From Streptomyces asoensis (GTDB taxonomy: Bacteria > Actinomycetota > Actinomycetes > Streptomycetales > Streptomycetaceae): a stretch of 64,000 nucleotides of DNA. The notes beneath the pieces were generated by a model that ran no database searches, was not told where the DNA came from, and saw only the letters and a list, made by a program, of their open reading frames with translations. This document shows positions 57,982-64,000 of the stretch, piece by piece; within the stretch, counting starts at the first letter, position 1; every line of letters begins with the position of its first letter. The translations under genes were made by a program, and so were the position numbers. The stretch is taken from contig NZ_BNEB01000005.1 in assembly GCF_016860545.1 (NCBI RefSeq), positions 2,046,001 to 2,110,000 of the forward strand, written 5' to 3'.

Positions 57982-58809
57982 ATGATCAACGTGTCCGATC
58001 AGCCCGCACCCCGGTCTCTCATCGTCACGCTCTACGGCGCGTACGGCCGCTTCGCGCCGGGCCCGGTGCCCGTCGCCGAGCTGATCCGGCTGCTCGCCGC
58101 GGTCGGTGTCGACGCTCCCTCCGTGCGCTCCTCGGTCTCCCGGCTCAAGCGGCGCGGACTGCTGCTGCCGGCCCGCACGGCACAGGGCGCGGCGGGATAT
58201 GAACTGTCGGACGAGGCAAGGCAGTTGCTGGAGGACGGCGACCGGCGCATCTACGCCACGGCCCCGCCCGCGGACGAGGGCTGGGTGCTGGCGGTGTTCT
58301 CCGTGCCGGAGTCGGAGCGGCAGAAGCGGCACGTGCTGCGCTCGCGGCTCGCGGGCCTGGGGTTCGGCACCGCGGCCCCCGGCGTGTGGATCGCTCCGGC
58401 GCGTCTGCACGACGAGACCCGGCACACGCTGCGCCGGCTGCGTCTGGACCCGTACGTGGACCTGTTCCGGGGCGAGCACCTCGGGTTCTCGCCGACGGTG
58501 GAGTCCGTCGCCCGCTGGTGGGACCTGGCGGCCATCGCCAAGGAGCACGAGACCTTCCTCGACACCCACGCGCGGGTCCTGCACTCCTGGCGGCGGCGGA
58601 CGGACACCCCGCCCGAGGAGGCCTACCGGGACTACCTGCTCGCGCTGGACTCCTGGCGGCACCTGCCCTACACCGACCCCGGCCTGCCCGCCCGTCTCCT
58701 CCCCGAGGGCTGGCCCGGCACCCGTTCCGCCGCCGTCTTCCAGGAGCTGCACGACCGTCTGCGGGACGCGGGCGCCCGGTTCGCGGGCGTCACGGCGCCC
58801 GCGCCGTGA
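57982..58809 (+). CDS. PaaX family transcriptional regulator
   Basis: The 275-residue protein has an N-terminal winged HTH (about 10-75, SLIVTLYGAYGRFAPGPVPV, SSVSRLKRRGLLL) and the PaaX central and C-terminal domains (PPADEGWVLAVFSVPESERQ, RLRLDPYVDLFRGEHLGF). PaaX repressors sense aryl-CoA thioesters such as phenylacetyl-CoA. Here it probably senses the CoA ester made by the ligase just upstream and controls the whole island. A GTG three codons later is an alternative start. Its stop is 2 bases from the convergent monooxygenase stop. Confidence 0.88.
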   Translation: MINVSDQPAPRSLIVTLYGAYGRFAPGPVPVAELIRLLAAVGVDAPSVRSSVSRLKRRGLLLPARTAQGAAGYELSDEARQLLEDGDRRIYATAPPADEGWVLAVFSVPESERQKRHVLRSRLAGLGFGTAAPGVWIAPARLHDETRHTLRRLRLDPYVDLFRGEHLGFSPTVESVARWWDLAAIAKEHETFLDTHARVLHSWRRRTDTPPEEAYRDYLLALDSWRHLPYTDPGLPARLLPEGWPGTRSAAVFQELHDRLRDAGARFAGVTAPAP

Positions 58810-58810
58810 G

Positions 58811-61216
58811 TCACCCGGCCGGACCCGCGGCCGCCCGGCCCGCGCGCCGCGTCCGGGGCGCGTCGGTGCGGCCGGTGCGCGGGGGTCGGCTGCCCGCACG
58901 GTAGGGGGCGGGCCAGGGCGCGCCGGGCCCGGTGTAGCCCTGTTCGGCGGCCGCGTGCAGGGTCCAGTTCGGGTCGTACAGGTGCGGCCTGGCGAGCGCG
59001 CACAGGTCCGTACGGCCCGCCAGGATCAGTGAGTTGACGTCGTCCCAGGAGGAGATCGCGCCGACCGCGATGACGGGCACCCGCACCTCGTGGCGGATGC
59101 GGTCCGCGAAGGGGGTCTGGTACGAGCGCCCGTGGGCGGGCCGTTCCTCGGCCACCACCTGTCCGGTCGACACGTCGATCGCGTCGGCGCCGTGGGCGGC
59201 GAAGGCCCGGGCGATCTCCACGGCGTCGTCGGCCGACGTGCCGCCCGGGGCCCAGTCGGTGGCGGAGATGCGGACGGTCATCGGCCGTTCGGCCGGCCAC
59301 ACCGCGCGGACCGCGTCGAAGACCTCGAGCGGGAACCGCAGCCGCCGGGTGAGCGGGCCTCCGTAGGCGTCCGTGCGGTGGTTGGTGAGCGGGGAGAGGA
59401 ACCCGGAGAGCAGATAGCCGTGGGCGCAGTGCAGTTCGAGGAGGTCGAAGCCGGCCCGGGCGGCCCGCCGGGCGGCGTCGGCGAACTCGTGGCGCAGGTC
59501 GGTGAGCTGGGCCCGGGTGAGCGCCCGGGGCACGGGGCCGTCCGGTTTGTAGGGCAGCGAGGAGGCGGCCACGAGCGGCCAGTTGCCGTCGGGCAGCGGT
59601 TCGTCCATGCCCTCCCACATGAGCCTCGTCGAGCCCTTGCGCCCGCTGTGGCCGAGCTGGACGCCGATCGCGGTGCCCGGCGCCCGGTCGTGCACGAAGT
59701 CGGTGACGCGCCGCCAGGCGTCGCCCTGCCGGGCGGTCCACAGACCGGTGCAGCCGGGCGTGATGCGTCCGTGTGCCGACACGCACACCATCTCGGTCAT
59801 CACCAAGGCGGCCCCGCCGAGTGCGCGGGCGCCCAGATGGACGAGGTGGAAGTCGTCGGGCAGACCGTCGGTCGCCGAGTACATGTCCATGGGCGAGACG
59901 ACGACCCGGTTGCGCAGGGTCAGGCCGCGCAGGCGGAACGGGGTGAACATCGGGGGCGTGCCGGGCGGGCAGCCCGCCTCCCGCTCCACGGCGTCGGTGA
60001 AGCGCGGATCGCGCAGCCGCAGGTTGTCGTGGGTGACCCGGCGGCTGCGGGTGAGCAGGTTGAAGGCGAACCTGCGGGGCGGCTGGTCCCGGTAGAGGGC
60101 GAGGTTCTCGAACCACTCCAGGCTGGCCCGGGCGGCCCGTTGGGTGGAGGCGACGACCGGTCTGCGCTCCTCCTCGTAGGCGCTCAATGCCTCGCCCACG
60201 TCGTGGTGTTCGCCCAGACACGCGGTCAGGGCCAGCGCGTCCTCGACGGCGAGCTTGGTGCCGGAGCCGATGGAGAAGTGGGCGGTGTGGGCGGCGTCGC
60301 CGAGCAGGACGACGTTCCCGTGCGACCAGTGCTCGTTGACGACGGTGCGGAAGACGGTCCAGGCGGAGTTGTTCGACCGCAGCGGGCGTCCGCCGAGGGC
60401 GTCCGAGAAGATCTCGGCGCAGCGCTCCACGGACTCGCGCTCGTCCGATCCGTCGAAGCCGGCCGCCCGCCAGACCTCCTCCCGCATCTCGACGATCACC
60501 GTCGAGGCGTCGGCCGCGTAGGGGTAGCCGTGCAACTGGACGACGCCGTACGGGGTCTCGGCGATCTCGAAGCGGAAGGCGTCGAAGGCGAAGTCCGCGG
60601 CGAGCCAGATGTAGCGGCAGCGGTGGCCGCTCACCCGCGGGCGGAAGATCCCGGCGTACGCCTCACGGACGGCGCTGTGGACTCCGTCGGCGGCGACGAC
60701 GAGGTCGTACCCCTCGGCCAGCCGTGCGGGGTGGGGCGCTTCGGTGCGCAGGCGCAGGTCCACGCCGAGACGGCGGCAGCGTTCGTGCAGGATCTCCAGG
60801 AGCCGGCGCCGGCCGAGTGCGGCGAAGCCGTGGCCCGTGGAGGTGTGCCGGGTGCCGCGGCGCACGATGCCGATGTCGTCCCAGCGGACGAAGTCCCGCT
60901 GGAGGGCCGCGTAGACCTCCGGGTCGGCGTGTTCGATGCCGCCGAGGGTCTCGTCGGACAGGACGACTCCGAAGCCGAAGGTGTCGTCGGGGGCGTTGCG
61001 CTCCCAGAGGGTGATCTCCCGGGCGGGGTCGTCGCGTTTGAGCAGGGCCGCCGCGTAGAGACCGCCGGGGCCGCCGCCGACGACCGCGACCCGCAGGGGG
61101 GCGCCCGCCGGTCCGGGCGGCCGCGGACGCGGGGCGGCCGTTCCCGGTCCGCGGCCGGGCCGCTCCCCGGTGTGGGCTCCGGCCTGTGCGGACGAGACCC
61201 GCTCCCCGGCCGCCAC
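58811..61216 (-). CDS. Fused FAD monooxygenase / old-yellow-enzyme reductase (2-aminobenzoyl-CoA or salicylyl-CoA type)
   Basis: The 801-residue bifunctional flavoprotein has an FAD monooxygenase half (about 40-410) with VAVVGGGPGGLYAAALL and the late LLGDAAHTAHFSIGSGTKLAVEDA. An old-yellow-enzyme FMN reductase half follows (about 423-780) starting at MFTPFRLRGLTLRNRVVVSP, with VQLGHSGRKGS and the C-terminal barrel strands. This architecture is that of 2-aminobenzoyl-CoA monooxygenase/reductase, which hydroxylates and then dearomatises the ring; databases also call it salicylyl-CoA 5-hydroxylase/oxidoreductase. The GTG start lies 2 bases after the hydratase stop. Confidence 0.88.
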   Translation of the reverse strand: MAAGERVSSAQAGAHTGERPGRGPGTAAPRPRPPGPAGAPLRVAVVGGGPGGLYAAALLKRDDPAREITLWERNAPDDTFGFGVVLSDETLGGIEHADPEVYAALQRDFVRWDDIGIVRRGTRHTSTGHGFAALGRRRLLEILHERCRRLGVDLRLRTEAPHPARLAEGYDLVVAADGVHSAVREAYAGIFRPRVSGHRCRYIWLAADFAFDAFRFEIAETPYGVVQLHGYPYAADASTVIVEMREEVWRAAGFDGSDERESVERCAEIFSDALGGRPLRSNNSAWTVFRTVVNEHWSHGNVVLLGDAAHTAHFSIGSGTKLAVEDALALTACLGEHHDVGEALSAYEEERRPVVASTQRAARASLEWFENLALYRDQPPRRFAFNLLTRSRRVTHDNLRLRDPRFTDAVEREAGCPPGTPPMFTPFRLRGLTLRNRVVVSPMDMYSATDGLPDDFHLVHLGARALGGAALVMTEMVCVSAHGRITPGCTGLWTARQGDAWRRVTDFVHDRAPGTAIGVQLGHSGRKGSTRLMWEGMDEPLPDGNWPLVAASSLPYKPDGPVPRALTRAQLTDLRHEFADAARRAARAGFDLLELHCAHGYLLSGFLSPLTNHRTDAYGGPLTRRLRFPLEVFDAVRAVWPAERPMTVRISATDWAPGGTSADDAVEIARAFAAHGADAIDVSTGQVVAEERPAHGRSYQTPFADRIRHEVRVPVIAVGAISSWDDVNSLILAGRTDLCALARPHLYDPNWTLHAAAEQGYTGPGAPWPAPYRAGSRPPRTGRTDAPRTRRAGRAAAGPAG

Positions 61217-61218
61217 GC

Positions 61219-62046
61219 CTACCGTCCCCGCCACTTCACCGGGCGCTTCTGGGTGAACGCCGCGTGGAACTCGGCGTAGTCCTCGCCGTTCATCAGGAGG
61301 GCCTGGGTCGCCGCGTCCAGTTCCACGGCCGCCGCCAGGGGCATGTCCAGCTCGGCCGTCAGCAGGGCCTTGGTCTGCGCGTGGGCCAGGGCCGGGCCGT
61401 CGGCGAGCCGGCGGGCCAGCGCCTGTGCGGCCTCGTCGGCGCGGCCCTCGTCGGTGAGTTCGCTGATGAGGCCGATGCGCTCGGCCTCGGGGGCCCGGAC
61501 GGGTTCGCCGAGCATGAGCAGCCGGGTGGCGTGCCCGAGGCCCACGACGCGGGGCAGCAGGTAGGCGGCCCCCATGTCGCCCCCGGAGAGGCCGACGCGG
61601 GTGAAGAGGAACGCGAAGCGGGCGCTGGGGTCGGCGACCCGGAAGTCGGCGGCCAGGGCGAGGACCGCGCCGGCGCCCGCGGCGACGCCGTGCACGGCCG
61701 CGACGACCGGGAAGGGGCATTCCCGCACGGCCCGCACGACCTGGCCGGTCATCCGGTTGAAGTCCAGCAGGGTCGCGGTGTCCATGCCGAGGGTGGCGCC
61801 GATGATCTCGTCGACGTCACCGCCCGAGCAGAAGCCGCGCCCTTCGCCGGCCAGGACCAGGGCGCGGACCGACCGCTCCCGGGACAGTTCGGCCAGCAGG
61901 TCACGCAGGTCGGCGTAGGCGCCGAAGGTGAGGGCGTTGAGCTTCTGCGGACGCGCCAGGGTGACGGTCGCGACGCCGTCGGCGACGTCGACGCGCAGAT
62001 GGTGCCAGTCGGAGGTGCGGGCGGCGGAGCCGGTGAAGGGACTCAT
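61219..62046 (-). CDS. Enoyl-CoA hydratase/isomerase family protein
   Basis: The 275-residue crotonase-fold protein has GEGRGFCSGGDVDEI and the oxyanion-hole segment AAVHGVAAGAGAVLALAADFRVAD. The block FTRVGLSGGDMGAAYLLPRVVG resembles hydratases seen in CoA-dependent aromatic degradation. It is the first gene of a two-gene unit with the fused monooxygenase and probably acts on its dearomatised product. The ATG at 62046 has AGGAGG about 9 bases upstream; an in-frame GTG/ATG further up reads leader sequence. Confidence 0.88.
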   Translation of the reverse strand: MSPFTGSAARTSDWHHLRVDVADGVATVTLARPQKLNALTFGAYADLRDLLAELSRERSVRALVLAGEGRGFCSGGDVDEIIGATLGMDTATLLDFNRMTGQVVRAVRECPFPVVAAVHGVAAGAGAVLALAADFRVADPSARFAFLFTRVGLSGGDMGAAYLLPRVVGLGHATRLLMLGEPVRAPEAERIGLISELTDEGRADEAAQALARRLADGPALAHAQTKALLTAELDMPLAAAVELDAATQALLMNGEDYAEFHAAFTQKRPVKWRGR

Positions 62047-62335
62047 GAGGGCGGCCTCCTCGACGGTCGCCTCCGAAGTTATCACCTACTTCTGACCATC
62101 GTCACGAGTACGCGATAGAAGGGCCGGGAATCATCACCGTGTCACGGCGGGACATGGTCTCGTCACACACGTCACCGGTCGTCGATAGCGCGGTAACAAC
62201 GGGATCGGGTGCGGGAGGCCGGGCGTTGTGCCGGGTAAGCCGCCGGACAGGGGGCCGAAGGCCCCGGACGGTGTCCGCCGAGCGCCTGCGCCGGAAGCGC
62301 CGTACCATTCTCGAAATCGAAAGCAGGACCGTCCG

Positions 62336-62818
62336 ATGCCGATCACGGGGACCTGCGCCATGAACGGACTCGCCTTGCACGAACGCCCCTCCGAACCGGC
62401 CGCCTCCTGGCGTATCGCGCTGCCGCACTCCGCCGCAGCAGTTCCGGTGGCCCGTGCGCTGGTCCGTACGGCGCTGGCGGAGCTGAAGCACGGGGCGGAC
62501 AGCGACACCGCGGAGCTGCTGACCGCCGAGCTGGTGGCGAACGCCGTGGAGCACACCGCGGGTGACTCGCCGATAGAGCTGGTGGTGGAGCTCCAGCCGA
62601 CCGGCTGCCGGGTCGAGGTGCACGATCCCGACCCGCTTCCGCCCGGTGATCTCACCTGCCCCCGCGGGGAGCCCGACCCCTGGCAGGAGCACGGGCGCGG
62701 GCTGCTGCTGATCCGCGCCCTCAGCTCGTCGTGCGGGCACCGGCCCACCGAACAGGGCAAGGCGGTGTGGTTCAGGCTGGCCGCGGTTCCGCCGCAGCGG
62801 CGCCCGCACCCGGCGTGA
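62336..62818 (+). CDS. RsbW-like ATP-binding protein (HATPase_c)
   Basis: The 160-residue single-domain protein has an HATPase fold with the N box ELLTAELVANAVEHT and the G box HGRGLLLIRAL. Streptomycetes have many such anti-sigma-factor-like kinases, which bind sigma factors or phosphorylate anti-anti-sigma factors. No sigma factor or antagonist gene adjoins it, so the partner is unknown. The ATG at 62336 has an AGGA site; the ATG at 62360 (MNGLALHERP) is an alternative. A GTG further upstream is unlikely. Confidence 0.82.
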   Translation: MPITGTCAMNGLALHERPSEPAASWRIALPHSAAAVPVARALVRTALAELKHGADSDTAELLTAELVANAVEHTAGDSPIELVVELQPTGCRVEVHDPDPLPPGDLTCPRGEPDPWQEHGRGLLLIRALSSSCGHRPTEQGKAVWFRLAAVPPQRRPHPA

Positions 62819-62836
62819 CCGGGGCCGCGCAAGCGC

Positions 62837-63847
62837 TCAGGCGAGGGTCGCGACGAGCACGGCCTTGATGGTGTGCAGGCGGTTCTCCGCCTCGTCGAAG
62901 ACGACGGAGTGGGCCGACTCGAACACCTCGTCCGTGACCTCGAGGCAGTCCAGTCCGTGACTCTCGTGGATCTCGCGGCCGACCTTGGTGCCGAGGTCGT
63001 GGAAGGCCGGGAGGCAGTGCAGGAAGCGGACGTCCGGGTTGCCGGTGGCGCGCAGGACGTCCATGGTCACCGCGTACGGACGCAGGGCGGTGATCCGCTC
63101 GTCCCAGACCTCCTTGGGTTCCCCCATGGAGACCCACACGTCGGTGGCGACGAAGTCGGCTCCCGCCACGCCCTCGGCGAGGTCCTCGGTGAGCAGGATC
63201 GTGGCCCCGGAGCCGGCGGCCAGCTCGTGGGCCCGCGCGACCACCTCGTCCGCCGGCCAGTACTCCTTGGGCGCGACGACACGGACGTCCATGCCGAGCA
63301 GGGCGCCGGTGACCAGGTAGGAGTTGCCCATGTTGAAGCGGGCGTCCCCGAGGTAGGCCAGGACGATCCCGTCGTCGAGGCTCTTGGCGCAGTGCTCGGT
63401 CATCGTGAGCACGTCGGCGAGCATCTGGGTGGGGTGCCAGTCGTCGGTGAGGCCGTTGTAGACCGGCACGCCCGCGTGGGCGGCGAGTTCCTCGACCTTG
63501 CGCTGGCTGTCCCCGCGGTACTCGATGCCGTCGTACATGCGGCCCAGCACCCGGGCGGTGTCCTTCACGGACTCCTTGTGCCCGATCTGGGAGCCGGCGG
63601 GGTCCAGGTAGGTGGTCGACGCCCCCTGGTCGGCGGCGGCGACCTCGAACGCGCAGCGGGTGCGCGTCGAGGTCTTCTCGAAGATCAGGGCGATGTTCCT
63701 GCCGCGCAGGTGCTGGACCTCGGCCCCGGCCTTCTTGGCCGCCTTCAGCTCCGCGGCCAGCTCGACCAGGCCGCGGAACTCCTCCCGGGTGAAGTCCAGC
63801 TCCTTGAGGAAGTGGCGGCCGGCGAGGGCGGTCGGGACTGTCGCCAT
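62837..63847 (-). CDS. argF: Ornithine carbamoyltransferase
   Basis: The 336-residue enzyme transfers carbamoyl from carbamoyl phosphate to ornithine to make citrulline in arginine biosynthesis. The carbamoyl-phosphate site is [15 protein letters not shown], ornithine binding is at DVWVSMGE, and the [11 protein letters not shown] loop is present. It is cytoplasmic, normally a trimer. It stands alone here, apart from the arg cluster. A biosynthetic (argF) role is favoured over an arginine-deiminase (arcB) role because no arcA or arcC adjoins it. Confidence 0.92.
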   Translation of the reverse strand: MATVPTALAGRHFLKELDFTREEFRGLVELAAELKAAKKAGAEVQHLRGRNIALIFEKTSTRTRCAFEVAAADQGASTTYLDPAGSQIGHKESVKDTARVLGRMYDGIEYRGDSQRKVEELAAHAGVPVYNGLTDDWHPTQMLADVLTMTEHCAKSLDDGIVLAYLGDARFNMGNSYLVTGALLGMDVRVVAPKEYWPADEVVARAHELAAGSGATILLTEDLAEGVAGADFVATDVWVSMGEPKEVWDERITALRPYAVTMDVLRATGNPDVRFLHCLPAFHDLGTKVGREIHESHGLDCLEVTDEVFESAHSVVFDEAENRLHTIKAVLVATLA

Positions 63848-63914
63848 GGGGGTCGCTCCAGAAGTGCGGTGAAGACAGCAGTGCGGGTCACTGCGGTGAC
63901 AGGGACCCTCGGAA

Positions 63915-63963
63915 GTCTATACGACCCTCAGCATTTTTATACAGACGGCTGTACGTCTATACG
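63915..63963 (-). promoter_or_regulatory. AT-rich direct repeats upstream of argF
   Basis: GTCTATACG occurs at 63915-63923 and again at 63955-63963, exactly 40 bases apart, with TTTTTATACAGAC between. The region is AT-rich for this genome and lies 70-115 bases before argF, where ArgR sites would be expected. A match to a known ARG box could not be shown. Confidence 0.45.
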
Positions 63964-64000
63964 GCACTCCGTTCGACCGGGCAGCTCATACAGCGCGGGC

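Overview
This 64 kb window is high-GC actinobacterial chromosome, almost certainly Streptomyces. The evidence is strong GC3 bias, frequent GTG starts, GTGA/ATGA stop-start overlaps and very rare TTA codons. The gene order also matches, from memory, the S. coelicolor core region running from argF (about SCO5976) to the hem genes (about SCO6040), here in reverse. No phage, insertion sequence, CRISPR array, rRNA or tRNA was seen.

Layout. 0-12.3 kb is housekeeping: a secreted tripeptidyl-peptidase-like hydrolase, the late heme genes hemY-hemQ and hemE, a DUF4349 lipoprotein, a CoA-disulfide-reductase-like flavoenzyme, a rhomboid protease, a DUF3000 protein, a LuxR-type response regulator and RNase D. 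12.3-19 kb is a sugar ABC importer facing a GH2 beta-mannosidase and a LacI regulator; paired inverted operator-like sites lie between them. 19-22.5 kb is a fadA-fadB beta-oxidation operon. 22.6-28.1 kb has a beta-propeller-like protein, an NYN-domain protein, a repeat-rich gap, an amino-acid permease and dxs. 28.3-33.2 kb is xylFGH with its ROK regulator. 33.4-41 kb is an NgcEFG-type importer divergent from a very large secreted GH92 alpha-mannosidase. 41-47 kb has an AA10-CBM2 lytic polysaccharide monooxygenase under a perfect CebR-like box, a histidine kinase whose response regulator has lost its middle, and aconitase. 47.5-49.4 kb has a DUF4236 protein and an unusual HTH-MurA fusion.

49.4-53.5 kb is a molybdenum module: a MerR-like HTH plus TOBE/Mop regulator, a small molybdopterin-fold oxidoreductase and modABC. 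54.4-62.0 kb is a catabolic island for a CoA-activated aromatic acid: RidA, acyl-CoA dehydrogenase, aryl-CoA ligase, PaaX regulator, a fused FAD-monooxygenase/old-yellow-enzyme and an enoyl-CoA hydratase. Its content best fits 2-aminobenzoate (anthranilate), with salicylate as the alternative. The window ends with an RsbW-like ATPase and argF.

How it works together. The GH92, GH2, NgcEFG, LacI-linked importer and LPMO genes suggest scavenging of mannose-containing glycans, chito-oligosaccharides and cellulose or chitin. Neither MalFG-type importer has its own ATPase gene, so both probably use a shared MsiK-like ATPase. Two secreted enzymes (GH92 and the LPMO) carry a TTA codon in the signal peptide, which predicts bldA-dependent, development-linked translation. 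The most interesting regulatory observation is a shared ATCTC-N6-GAGATAAC motif upstream of both aconitase and the HTH-MurA gene.
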